Assembly (NCBI GenBank): GCA_963931995.1
Contig: OZ008369.1
Coordinates: forward strand, 88,694,073 to 88,758,072
Source of the DNA: Phaonia tiefii
Lineage: Eukaryota; Arthropoda; Insecta; Diptera; Muscidae
Direction: 5' to 3'
DNA length: 64,000 nt
Part shown: positions 53,268 through 63,697 of the stretch, piece after piece
Layout: every line of letters begins with the position of its first letter
How positions within the stretch are numbered: position 1 is the first letter of the stretch
Position numbers and translations under genes: made by a program
The notes under the pieces: generated by a model
The model's database searches: none
What the model was told of the DNA's origin: nothing
Seen by the model: only the letters and a program-made list of their open reading frames with translations

Positions 53268-53700
53268 ATTAGTTGGAAATCAATTCAGGCATTGGAACTT
53301 CCATGGTAAAGTCTATATTTGAGAATTCATAATTGTCATACATCAGAATTATTTGCCGATGTCAATGATAAATTGAAAATGGATCTTACTAAATAGAAGA
53401 TATTATTACAGAAATTAAGTAGAATTAACCAATTTGAGTATTTCTAAAACGTCATTCATCTGAAATGGAAGATACAACTCATAAAAAGTACAATATTAGC
53501 ATTCGTATTCAAATATTAGTCACTGTAATCATAATTTGGTTTCTGTTGCAAAAACACTTGTTCCAAAGTTATGTATTCGATTTTACGTAAAAGGCTTTTT
53601 TGCAGTAAAAGAGGAAATATTGTTGAATGGTGCACGAGGACTTTGCTGAAAAACTATTATTTTAAACAGAAACAAATTTGTTGAAAAACAATAAACAAAA
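53268..53700 (+). repeat. Interspersed repeat, second copy of 15375-15825
   Basis: It shares GGAAATCAATTCAGGCATTG, ATTCGTATTCAAATATTAGT and AAACTATTATTTTAAACAGA with the 15.4 kb copy. The relationship resumes at 55210-55260, so 53735 to about 55205 is inserted or rearranged DNA. Confidence 0.75.
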
Positions 53701-53734
53701 CATCCACCGAAAAATATGGTAAATATACTTATAC

Positions 53735-54800
53735 AGGGTATTTCAAAAGTGACCACCCTATTGGGAGATGCTCTTATTTTTGCAAATGGCCGCCAATGTC
53801 AAATCTGTTTTGACATACAAGTAAACAAGCCATGGAGCGATACACTCCCCAAGAACGCGGAATAATCGTGTCTATTTTTTGCGTAACAATTCGTTTGTGG
53901 TGTTGGCGCAGCGCGAATACCGTCGCCGATTCCCCGGCCGTCCGACACCGACTACGCCAACATTGCGCGGTTTGGCCAGGTTGCCAGGAGTGGCCGGCCC
54001 CGGAGCGCCCGTTCTGCCGAGAATATCACCGCTGTTGCCGAGGATGTCGAGCTGTCGCCGGAAAGATCGACCAGACGCCGTGCCTCGCAATTATCCATCA
54101 GCCGGTCGTCCCTATGGCGAATTTTGGTCAAAGACCTGCGCATGTTCCCATACAAAGTCCAGTCCGTGCATCAGCTGCTGCCTGTCGACCGCCAAACGCG
54201 TGTAACCTACGCTCAAGCCATCCTCAATCTCGTGAACGAAGTGGACGATTTTTCCACCGAAATCATAATGAGCGATGAGGCTCATTTCCACCTCAGCGGG
54301 TACGTGAACAAGCAAAACTATCGCTTCTGGGGCACCGAAAATCCACGAGTGATGCACGAGGAGCCATTACACCCGCTCAAAGTGACTGCATGGGGCGCTG
54401 TTCATGCTGGAGGAGTCATCGGGCCATTTTTTTTCGAGAACGCCGCTGGTCAAACGACAACAGTGGACGGTGCGCGCTATATGGCCATGTTAACCGAGTT
54501 TTTTCTGTCGCAATTCGACGAATTAGGACTGGAGGACATGTGGTTCCAACAGGACGGAGCAACGGCACACACTGCGGAAGCCACAACCGATTTTCTGAAG
54601 GCGGCGTTCCCGGGTCGCCTCATCTCTCGTTTTGGCGATTTGGACTGGCCCGCAAGATCGCCCGATTTAACCGTTCCAGACTTTTTTTGTGGGGTTTTTT
54701 GTAGTCCCGTGGTTACGTGAACAAGCCCAAGACCCTGGAAGTCAACATTCGACACGAGTGCGAGAGACCTTGTACATATTCACATTTCACACCACATAGA
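53735..54800 (+). mobile_element. GC-rich DD41D Tc1/mariner-type transposon
   Basis: The left end ACAGGGTATTTCAAAAGTGA followed by CCACC has the form of a transposon terminus. A matching right end was not found, so the copy is truncated on the 3' side or diverged there. Its GC content is visibly far above the flanking DNA, and its codon use differs accordingly. It belongs to the same superfamily as the 0.5, 26 and 61 kb copies but to a distinct family. Confidence 0.82.
53832..54720 (+). pseudogene. DD41D transposase with frameshifts
   Basis: The start MERYTPQERGIIVSIF is in one frame. The next frame holds LAQREYRRRFPGRPTPTTPT, the helix-turn-helix region (53900-53980). From 54124 the third frame is open for 198 codons: IIMSDEAHFHLSGYVNKQNY (first catalytic Asp), HAGGVIGPFFF, DMWFQQDGATAHTAEATTDF (second Asp) and SPDLTVPDFF (third Asp). 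41 residues lie between the last two Asp. A frameshift right after PDFF replaces the expected LWG with CGV. With only two or three frame breaks it is the best preserved DD41D transposase here. Confidence 0.85.
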
Positions 54801-55825
54801 CTCAGAATTTTAGTTATATGCTTTGGACAAATCAATGGGTGAAATATATTTTTCTATACGAAATCAAAAGAAGATCATTAAGTACCGGCAAGACGAATAT
54901 GCCCAGTTGATATATCAGTGGTCACAAACCGTTATGGTTAGGACAAAAGTTAGGACAAAATTGGAAAAAAAATTTTGAGAAGTCACCGTGCCTCAATAAG
55001 CAACTCTTTTTTTTTGTTAAGAAGTAAAAGAATTCGTTTTCTTGTTATCTGTAATAAAGTTATAACAAAAACTCCGACTCCTGATTTCCAGTAAAGATAT
55101 TAAACTTTAAGCTGCACTCCCTAAAAAATTGTTAAATCGACTTAGGCTGTTATGACTTGTGACCACATATATCTCACCACACTAGATTCTGGATCGCTTG
55201 TAGTTTTTTATTTTACTAGTATTACCATAAATTTAAGTGAATTTAGAATTTTAAATACAATCGTTGAATCTGACTACCATATATAAGTATAAAATTAAAT
55301 ATTTCCTCGTTTTGTAATTATATATGAGAATACAGGAAAATAACTCATCACGACAGTGGTAGAAAAACATTTCAAAATTCACTTGTGACACAATCTAAAT
55401 TCGGTTGCGGCAACCTCTATATCGTGTGTGACAATCTCTAATTCGTACAACTTCGTAGGACCAATACAACATTTTTCCTAACACAATCACTTGGCGCAGT
55501 TAGTAAATGAACCGACACACCCTGTCTTCTTAACACTTTTGATTGTTTAATTACATCAGGCTCAAGCAGATATGAAGTAAAGACTATTGCACCTCTTGAT
55601 GACATTTATCATTGTATAATTCCAGCACGATTTTCATATTAATACCTTCACAGTGGTTCAAAACCAGTCAGTTTTCTTGCATCAAAATACCTTCCAGTCT
55701 TCCGTCGCAATTCATATTAATAATGTCAAGATATTCACTGAATCAGTTTATAAAGTTAATCTGTTGGCCGCAACTTTTGCTCATAACAATTCCTATTAAA
55801 AACAACCAAAATCATTAAAAAGGAT
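54801..55825. other. Unassigned DNA including resumed repeat at 55210
   Basis: GAATTTAGAATTTTAAATAC and AATCGTTGAATCTGAC at 55235-55275 match 15880-15910. Near 55390 TAAATTCGGTTGCGGCAACC relates to 14930-14950. No gene is supported. Confidence 0.4.
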
Positions 55826-55925
55826 CCCATTACATCGCATGAAGAGATTAGGGAACGATTCTTACAATCATTGAGGGCTAACAGTTTTGCACTTCCGAAC
55901 GGTATTTTCAGAAGCCAATTATTAA
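55826..55925 (-). mobile_element. tRNA-derived SINE, 3' tail fragment
   Basis: The complement contains the SINE tail (ATCTCTTCATGCGATGTAAT) and ATACCGTTCGGAAG. The head is absent. Confidence 0.65.
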
Positions 55926-55962
55926 TAATTTTGTTTAATTCAATTTTAGATTACCCAATTCT

Positions 55963-56240
55963 GGCCGTCGATGGTGCAATGGTTAGTCTGCGCGGCTCTT
56001 GTACATGAGAATGTGGGTTCGATCCCTGCTCAGACCACCTTACATATCTTTCGACGACGGTCACCTCGCTTAGCGATGGCGACACTATCGAGTATTTAGC
56101 CATGAAAAAGCTTCTCAAAAATACCGTTCGGAACCGGTGTAAAACTGTAGGTCCCAATCAGTGAGTGTAAAACTAGAAAGCGCACATCTCACTGATTGTG
56201 AAAAGCTCTCCCCAATCCCTTCATGGGATGTTATGGGACA
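55963..56240 (+). mobile_element. tRNA-derived SINE, near complete
   Basis: Head GCCGTCGATGGTGCAATGGT, box B-like GGGTTCGATCCC, body GACGGTCACCTCGCTTAGCG and tail CCCTTCATGGGATGTTATGG are all present. No clear target duplication was found. Confidence 0.88.
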
Positions 56241-56750
56241 CAATTATTTTTTTTTTACTGATTAATCAAACTGAAGACAATTGGATTAATCGTAAATATG
56301 ATTAGTCAAAGTTTATGATTATTCGATTTATAAAGAAGTCGATTATTCAGGTTGCCTGATTAATCAATTAGTAGAACATCCAAAATTTGTTGACTTATTC
56401 CTGATATTTATAAAATAGCTTTTGGACCGAACTGATAATCCTATATATTTTGTCACAGATGACAGTATCTTACGTCACTTCAATTCATTACTACCTAGTG
56501 ATGTCTGAAGTTAGAGGCAGTTGACGAATGCGTCACTGAATCTGACCTCAATGTCTGAGTGGGGTCAAATGGATGTGCTTGACTTTTACGCGGGTCACAA
56601 TTTCTCAGGTAACCATGAGCTGAGATTCCAACTACAGACGCGATTCTGGGTAATATAAACTGTCCAGTGATCACAATTACTAGCGTAGAGATATCTTGTC
56701 TAGGACTGGATATCAAGTTCAGCGTGAGATTCAGGTCACATCTTGGCCAT
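56241..56750. other. Unassigned DNA
   Basis: An ORF at 56495-56797 on the minus strand is unsupported and runs into the foldback. GATTAATC variants recur at 56260-56370. Confidence 0.35.
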
Positions 56751-57385
56751 GGGGTACGGTAATAATGCCTAAGTGCAAACAATGTCATTCTGCCCAAAAA
56801 ACGTCAGGTAATTTGTTGTTGTAAAAATTATAGATTTTTTGGGCTGTCTGTCATATTTTTTGGATTTTGCGGCATTATTTTCAAATTTTTCGATGTCATA
56901 ATGCCCACATTAAGAAATGTTATAATGTCCAAAATTGGCATAATGCCCAAATTCTAATGGGAATATAGTCATAAAGCCCAAATGATTACTAGTACAGAAT
57001 GCAAAGGACGCCGCAGACATTGTCAACAAAATGTGTGCTGCAAATCGCAACATACATCGTTCAAGGTTATTAAGTCCTTTTACTACAAGAAGACAGAAGA
57101 ACTGTGATTTATTTACAAAATATAATTTAAATATATTAAAAACTTTGTTCTCATGATAATACTGTTGTTTACCAAGGGCTTTAGAAATGTCATTATGGCC
57201 AAAACGTAAGATGTGGAATGTCATAAACTCCAAAAAAAACGTTATAAAAGCCAAATAATTTTTGGGCGTTACGGCGTATAATTCGGGATTTGCAACACTC
57301 TGAATTTGGGTGATATGCCAATTTTTGGGCAGTATGTCGTTTTTCATTTTGGGCGTTATGCACTTGGGCGTTATTACCGTACGCC
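56751..57385. mobile_element. Foldback MITE with GTACGGTAATAA ends
   Basis: The left end GGGGTACGGTAATAATGCC and the complement of the right end GGCGTACGGTAATAACGCC match, followed by (C/T)AAGTGCA in both. Diverged ATAATGCCCAAA units and their complements fill both arms. CCAT next to both ends may be a 4 bp target duplication. The 195-codon minus-strand ORF (56910-57497) crosses the element end and is not supported. Confidence 0.72.
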
Positions 57386-57534
57386 ATTGGACATACTTGC
57401 CTAGTGATCCTGTGTTTTGTGTCTTCATATCATATATCATTCGCGAAAAGGGTTGCTTCCACATCACTTTTCTAGACTCTCTACTAAGTTTACTCAATTA
57501 AGAACTTCGTGGATGGTGGCAAATAGTTTTTCAT

Positions 57535-57690
57535 AAGAATGTGGGTTCAATTCAAGCGCCAACCAACTCTCACTTCTGTCGGTTACTATCATCGCTCTTA
57601 TTAATGATGACTCTAACGAGTTATTAGCAATAAAAAAGCTTCTTACATAAACACCGTTCGAAATCGGTGTAAAACTACAGGTTACTATCT
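57535..57690 (+). mobile_element. tRNA-derived SINE, strongly diverged
   Basis: GAATGTGGGTTCAATTC (box B-like), GCAATAAAAAAGCTTCTTAC and ACACCGTTCGAAATCGGTGT keep the SINE order. The head before box B is missing. Confidence 0.55.
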
Positions 57691-57699
57691 GTCAGCTCA

Positions 57700-58860
57700 A
57701 ACTCGATTCCAAACCAAACGATTCCGATTCAAAAATGATTCCGAACCACTGTGCGACGGTCACATCGATAAATCCTTAGACATCGTCGTTAGTCAAACGC
57801 TTTGTTCAGTGATAATTCCATCAATCCATCAAGCCATGAAAATAAAAGATCCGTCGTCTCATGAACTATGAATGCCTATTGAAAGGGCTTTTTATTACAA
57901 GAGCTGCGGTGCTTCGTCCCAAGCCAAGTGGACAGATGAAAAGTCATAAGTTTCGATTGTGTGATCAGTTGGATATGAAAAAAGTTTTGTGATTGAAACA
58001 CAGATCGATGACAACAAGCCATGTACCAAATAGCAGTTGACACAATGGGCGGATTGGCGGCGAAGATGGTAAATATTTTTCGTTCGGCTAACTTTGTTAT
58101 ACCGACAGTTTTGTGGGATATATGCTGCAGCATTGGCATATATTGGCTTCGACTGATAAACAATTAACGGCGAAAATAGACGGTTTCAGTAGCCGTCGGT
58201 AGTGCAATGACTAGTGTGCACGGCTCTTGTGTATGGGGACGTGGGTTCAATCCCTGCTCTGCCCACCTTACATTTCCTTCGACGACGGCCACCTCGGTTA
58301 GTGATGGCGACACTATCGAGTACTTCGCCATGAAAAAGCTTCTCTAAATACCATTAGGAACCGATGTAAAACTGTGGGTCCCAATCAGTGTGTAACAAAT
58401 TAGAAAGCACACAATTCACTGGTTGTGAGAAGCTCTCCCTAATCCCTAAATGGGATGTAGTGGGAAGCGGTCAATTTTTTATATACCGTTTCAACGTGAA
58501 GAAAACTATTACATCAAGGCAATGCAAATTCAATGTTATGAATTTGGGTACGAATTGATCCTCCACCATGTTGCCCTAATTTAGAACTGGGCGACTATTT
58601 CATGATTCCAGAGGAGAAAGAGATTTAGTAGCGGAGAAGGATTTGGATATTGACGTCATATCAACGCTTAAACATAAGCCTGTAAAGCGGCCGGTAAAAA
58701 TGGAAAACGTAAAGCTGTGCCTAGTAGTAAAGGTCGAACTTCAGTAGTGGACGGGAATAACCCACTGAAGATGGTGTACACATTACACGGAATAGAACCT
58801 CAAACTGTTGGGAACAAGTCCAGAATGATAATGAAGCTGGATGAAGTAAAAGTAAATGGT
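57700..58860 (+). pseudogene. Decayed coding region of unknown family, split by a SINE
   Basis: Short coding-like segments follow one another in changing frames. In order they are CDGHIDKSLDIVVSQTLCSV and PSIHQAMKIKDPSSHEL (57745-57870), AFYYKSCGASSQAKWTDEKS (57888-57945), GYMLQHWHILASTDKQLTAK (about 58115-58175), then after the SINE FQREENYYIKAMQIQCYEFG (58490-58550), LELGDYFMIPEEKE (58580-58622), RDLVAEKDLDIDVISTLKHK (58615-58680), and GKRKAVPSSKGRTSVV with MVYTLHGIEPQTVG (58700-58815). The SINE at 58191-58478 is bordered by CGGTTTCA/CCGTTTCA, and the reading continues across it. I do not recognise the protein. It may be an old transposon gene or a host pseudogene. Confidence 0.45.
58191..58478 (+). 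mobile_element. tRNA-derived SINE inside the decayed coding region
   Basis: Head GCCGTCGGTAGTGCAATGAC, box B-like GGGTTCAATCCC, body GACGGCCACCTCGGTTAGTG and tail ATCCCTAAATGGGATGTAGT are present. An imperfect target duplication (ACGGTTTCAG before, ACCGTTTCAA after) borders it. Confidence 0.85.
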
Positions 58861-59143
58861 TTCCCATTACATCCCATGAAGGATTTGGGGAGAGCTTCTC
58901 ACAACCAGTGAGTTTTGCTCTTTCCAGTTTTTATTCCCACTGATTGGGACCTACAGTTTTACACCGGTTCCGAAAGGTGTTTGTGTGGAGCTTTTTCATG
59001 GCTAAATACTCGATAGTGTCGCCGTCACTATGCGAGGTGAACGCCGCCAAAAGAAATTTTTAAAGTGGTCAGAGGGGGGACCGAACCCATGATCTCATGC
59101 ACAAGAGCCGCGCACAATAACCATTACACCATTGCGCCGGCGA
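58858..59143 (-). mobile_element. tRNA-derived SINE, near complete, inverted
   Basis: The complement runs from the head with CGCAATGGTGTAATGG through box B-like GGGTTCGGTCCC, the body with CACCTCGCATAGTGACGGCG, to the tail TTCATGGGATGTAATGGG. It terminates the decayed coding region on its right side. Confidence 0.85.
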
Positions 59144-60846
59144 TATGAGCAAAATCTTAATCGATTCACGGGTGGTTTACCTGGACACTCTAAGGGAACA
59201 TTTGAAGAGGAAAGTGAGATGCTGGAAAATATGATCTGTCAGGGGATCGGTGTGAAGAATACTAAAAGCATTTGCATGCATCTTGAACTATATGAAGAGC
59301 GCTCGACAGGCCTTACAAAAGTCCTGAGTCGTATAACCCAGTGGTTCTACTCCTTATTCTTTACCTAACCTAAGACTATTTTGAAGACCATTGCCAAACC
59401 TTATTAGAAGATGCCTTCAAAAAAGAGCAGTTTATTGCCTGTTCTGAAAATTTAAATTTATACAAGTATTGATGTAGAGGTATTGTAGAAATCCCACAGA
59501 ATTATGTTTCTTTGGCAACAAATTTCCTTTTCTAACATCTCTGTAAATTAACTTACTCCAGTGTCATGACACATAATGAGGTAGGTCGTGATTTCTCCTT
59601 TAAAATGTCTACGCATTTAATTCAATTAAATTACACTTTCACTCCGGTCCCACAAAGAACGTACAACAAACAAAGAATTACAACAACTGAATTCAGGACG
59701 AAAAGTTGCTTGGCTTGGCACCCATAAGAACGCACACACCATGAAAAGCTTTCAATAACTGTAAATGTCCCCAGAGAGATTAAGTCAGGCGCTAGAGCGT
59801 GCAACACAAACCCCTTTTGCAGCACCCTCATTGTGTTTGCCAGTTTCTTCTCCTCTGTCTCTCACCTAAACTCATTCCACAACCATTAAAGATTGAATCT
59901 AGAGCCACAAAATGTTTGGCCAAACAAAATGCAGTGGTTTCCCTTTTTGAAAATTGAGAAGAACTGAAGCGGCAGGCAGTGAACCCCCCCAAGCGAGTTC
60001 AACACATAAAATCACATTTCGACGAGCGACTAGACGGTACATTCTAAGTTGTCTTCGCCCTTATTCCAAAAGGATGAAGTCAATACACTCTATTCAGACT
60101 TACTACATAGTATGGAAAGACTGCAAAGGCAACAATAAAGCAACAGCTAACGACTGCCGAAGGAGGCGTTGAGCAGAAAGCATTAGATTTATGCCGGGCA
60201 ACGTGAGCTGCATATGTTTATGAGTTCAACAACGAACGCCGCACAAAAGAGCAATAGAGAGCTGGGGCAAAACTTCCGGACCACTTTTTAAAAGCGGTGT
60301 TATTTGTATTCAGCCAAACAAAAACGACGACCATCATGATCAAATCAAAAGCAGCAAACGCAACGAAACAAAAAAAAATCTAAGGGCGTTCTAAGTATAC
60401 GAAAGCTGGGGTGTTGCTTCAGATGAATGGATGGTGCCTTTTAAGTAGTATAGTGGAATACGAAAACGGTTAACCAAAAATAAAACGTTTTGAGGTATAG
60501 AGCGACAAAAACGAAACAAACGTCGAAACGCATTCAGAATTAAGTTTGGCCACATTAGTTACGAGCACGTTACTGTTGGCCAGCGTGAATCCAAAGATTT
60601 GCCGCCGAACGGGGCTGCGGATGATTGTGACCAAAATTCCAGAACCAAATACAAAAAGGGGTTGTAGCCGACTGCCACAAAAAGACGTAAAGTGAAATGA
60701 AATAAAAGCCATAACGGCATCATAAGAGTAGGTGGTTATCAAGTGCGAGGGTAGTTCGGAAAAGAATCACATGACGTGTCAAGGGACACCCGGTTGGAAC
60801 GAAGTTTATTTCGCTATATATTATGTACTAGTTAGTTCCAACAAGA
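59144..60846. other. Mostly unique DNA, no supported gene
   Basis: ORF 59132-59368 starts inside the SINE and is unsupported. The interval 59600-60700 is less AT-rich and lacks obvious repeats; ORFs at 59954-60172 (plus) and 60470-60742 (minus) show no domain or splice context. This could be regulatory or intronic DNA. Confidence 0.35.
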
Positions 60847-61466
60847 CATTACGGTTTGGTGCGGTTTATGGGCCGGCGGCGTCATTGGGCCGTACTTCTT
60901 CCGTGATGATCAAGACCGGCACATTACTGTGAATGCGAATCGCTACCGTCCAATGATATCCGAATATTTTAGGCCCCAATTGGATAATATGGACTTAGAG
61001 GACATGTGGTTCCAACAGGACGGCGCCACAAGCCACACAGCGAATGCCACAATCAATTTATTGGAAACCAAGTTTTGTGAACGTGTTGTCTCACGAAATG
61101 GCCCAGTCGATTGGCCGCCTCGGTCGTGCGATTTGACGCCGTTAGATCATTTCCTATGGGGCTACGTCAAGTCTATGATCTACGCCAACAAGCCAGCGAC
61201 GATTGATGAACTTCGTACGAATATCGAACGTCAAATTGCAGCAGTATCGGCCGATTTATGCTTGAAAAAATTTTCAGGCCGATTTATGCTTGCAGCGTCT
61301 GGACTTCTGCAAGCGTGCGGTGGTGGCCATGAAGAAGAAATCGAGTTCCATACATAATGGCATCGAACATACTTTCACAGGAATAAAGAATTTCATTGGT
61401 ATTTAAAACCGGTTTTGTTTTATTTAAAAAAACTTTTGTAGCGCTCTTATTGAAAAGCCCGATATT
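60847..61466 (+). mobile_element. DD41D transposon, 5'-truncated third copy
   Basis: The copy begins within the transposase at ATTACGGTTTGGTGCGGTTT and runs to a right end TTTTGTAGCGCTCTTATTGA then AAAGCCCG. The 142-codon ORF (60929-61357) has DMWFQQDGATSHTANATINL and DLTPLDHFLWGYVK (the residue after the third Asp is His instead of Tyr). A small duplication near 61262-61290 adds about 15 bp. The first catalytic Asp and the left end are missing. Confidence 0.9.
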
Positions 61467-61479
61467 TTAGTTTCCCGGA

Positions 61480-61880
61480 AAGGTAATTTTTTCAAGAAAG
61501 CTACGTTTTTTATTAAAAGCTAATGTTTTTTTAATAAAAGGTACTAAGTAAAAGTACTTACTGTAAGAAGTACTTACTGTAGTACTTACTGTAAGTTTTT
61601 TTTACAAAGAAAATTATTTTTTAAGAACAGGTACTTTTTAAAGAAGTGCGATATTTTTTTAGAATTAATCCTTTTTTCAAGAATAGGTTATTTTTAAGAG
61701 TAGGTACGTATCTCAAGAAAAGTTACTTTGTTTCACAAAATAGGTAATCTTTAAAGAAAAGGTAGTTTTTTAAGAAAAGGCAAATTGTTGTAAGAAAGTT
61801 TACTTTTTTAAGAAAATGTACTTATTTAAAAAAAAAACTACTTTTTTAAGAATAGGTATTTTTTGTAAAAAAATTAGCTT
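61480..61880. repeat. Minisatellite of TTTTTTAAGAAAAGGTAC units
   Basis: About a dozen diverged units of 24-30 bp contain (T)TTTTAAGAA(A/T)AGGTA followed by TTTTT. It starts just after the DD41D right end. Confidence 0.75.
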
Positions 61881-62872
61881 TTTTGCCAGGCTTGCACTTT
61901 GGCCTTTCTAAATTTACTTTTTGTTGGGTTCAAAAATGCAATATATATATATACTAAGTATTGGTTACAGGCTCCACCTAGAAAACTTCCCATTAAACAA
62001 GAAATTTTTCAACATATGTGAGACGTCTAGTTAATTTCTTTCTCTATGATCCAAGCCGTTAGTATAGACACAAACCAAAGCAAAACTACCCAATATAGTT
62101 GGTAATAGTGGGTTGCAGCATAATAATGTTTAAACAAAAGTTGTATATTTTTTTTCATTTAGCCCCCTTCCCGCAACGTGCGATAAGGAACTTCGGTCCA
62201 AAACCTATAAAAAATCAACATCGCCAAATGTTTGGTATGATTTCGTTGTCCCCGCTAAACTAATTTTACGACCACGCCTATGGAGAGCTAAGCGATATTA
62301 AGCGGATTTGCACCAATTAAATGACATAGAAATGGTCTATGATAGAATTTTAATATAAATAAATTTAAAAATTCATGTAGTCTTTCAATTAACCCGTTAA
62401 TAAAGGAGCTATAGACGGTCCTAAATTGTTATTATATGTAAGTAATCTTATTATTTATTTTTAAATGTATTTGTATATCCCTTTCATATCAGAGGTTTTT
62501 ATCAATAGCTTTCCTCTGAATCCAAATCAAATCTTATCCATATATTTGTATATATTTTCCTAGTGTAAGAAAATATAACCTAGTGTAAGAAAATACATTT
62601 TGAATTTAAAAAAAAAAAGAGAAAGGTACCATTTCCATTGTTGGAAAGAGATATATGCATCAGGTTATCTTTATCAACCATGTCAGTAAGTATTCTGTCA
62701 TTCTTAATAAGAGTTGGTTGGTTAATATGAAAAGTTCACTGAAATCAAAAGCGCAAATTTTTGAATTTGTTCGTCACCTCAATGAATACATTTATTGAAA
62801 GTGAGCTAACGGCAGATTCATCGTAGGTTATGCAATTTGATTAAAAATATCAAAATATTAAATATCAAAATA
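61881..62872. other. AT-rich DNA
   Basis: No gene recognised. TAGTGTAAGAAAATA is directly repeated at about 62562 and 62581, and ATATCAAAATATTAA at about 62848-62876. Confidence 0.4.
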
Positions 62873-63013
62873 TTAAGACGCACTGAGTTTCTGTACTAAC
62901 AGCGTCTCTGTGTGAAAGTTATTTCATCTCCTATCAAAAGCTCTTGTTTCCCCTAGAAGATGAAATAATTTTAACACAAAGACGCTGTTACTACAGAAAC
63001 TCAGTGCGTCTTT
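62873..63013. mobile_element. 141 bp hairpin (MITE or structured RNA)
   Basis: Arms of about 57 bp are complementary with few mismatches. The outer part is AAGACGCACTGAGTTTCTGT on the left and ACAGAAACTCAGTGCGTCTT on the right; the inner part includes AACAGCGTCT and ATTTCATCT. The loop is about 27 bp. TTTA or TTAA at the ends fits a short AT-rich target duplication. Confidence 0.8.
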
Positions 63014-63388
63014 ATACGGTTGGGGATATTTTGATCTTGTATCTGCAATTGCATTTTTATTCACATTCCAATTTCCGAAAGTTAGGTCTATGGGTCTGAC
63101 CGCTTCCTTACATGTCTGATTGTCGTTACCGTGATGAACTATATTCATTGAGCTGACGAAAAAATTCAAAAATTCACGCTTTTGTTTTCAGGGAACTTTT
63201 CATATCAACACTATTTTTTTAAGTTACTTTACATGCATGACCCAAAATCTATTGGCCCAAGACAATTTCTAATGACTACCCGCAGGGGTACCGAAGGCCA
63301 GTAAGACCACTAAATACGTGGAGGCGGTGTCTGGAGAGGGAATATAAAAAAACTCGTCTACCATGGAACCAAACTAAATCACTTCCTG
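63014..63388. other. Unassigned DNA
   Basis: No supported gene. ORF 62924-63169 on the minus strand overlaps the hairpin. Confidence 0.4.
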
Positions 63389-63697
63389 CACGCTAAAAAA
63401 TTTGCCTGTTTTTATTGTTTGGATGCAAATATAACGTGTTTGTAGCTTGCCGCAAATATAGTATACTTGTGTCCGAACACATTGTGTTTGCTATTCAATA
63501 TAACATATTTGGGACACAATGATTAAAGGGTTATAATATATGTATTTGTGACCCAAATGTGGATTTGTTTGTTGAAAACTGCGGAAAACACTGGTGTCTG
63601 TCAAAATAAAGAAACAAAAAGCAGCAGATCTTCTATTCAAGAAAACAATGCTTGCAAACATGTACATGGTTCCTGCAATATGTTGCTGGGGCCGTTG
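63389..63697 (-). mobile_element. Family A MITE, near full length
   Basis: It runs from CACGCTAAAAAATTTGCC through GTTTGGATGCAAATATAACG, GAACACATTGTGTTTGCTAT and CTTGCAAACATGTACATGGT to TGCAATATGTTGCTGGGGCC. The right terminal TTTTTCAGCGTG is replaced by other sequence. Confidence 0.82.

Noticed and set aside
56910..57497. 195-codon minus-strand ORF
   Set aside because: It crosses the boundary of the foldback MITE and its residues follow the ATAATGCCCAAA repeat, so it is a repeat artefact.
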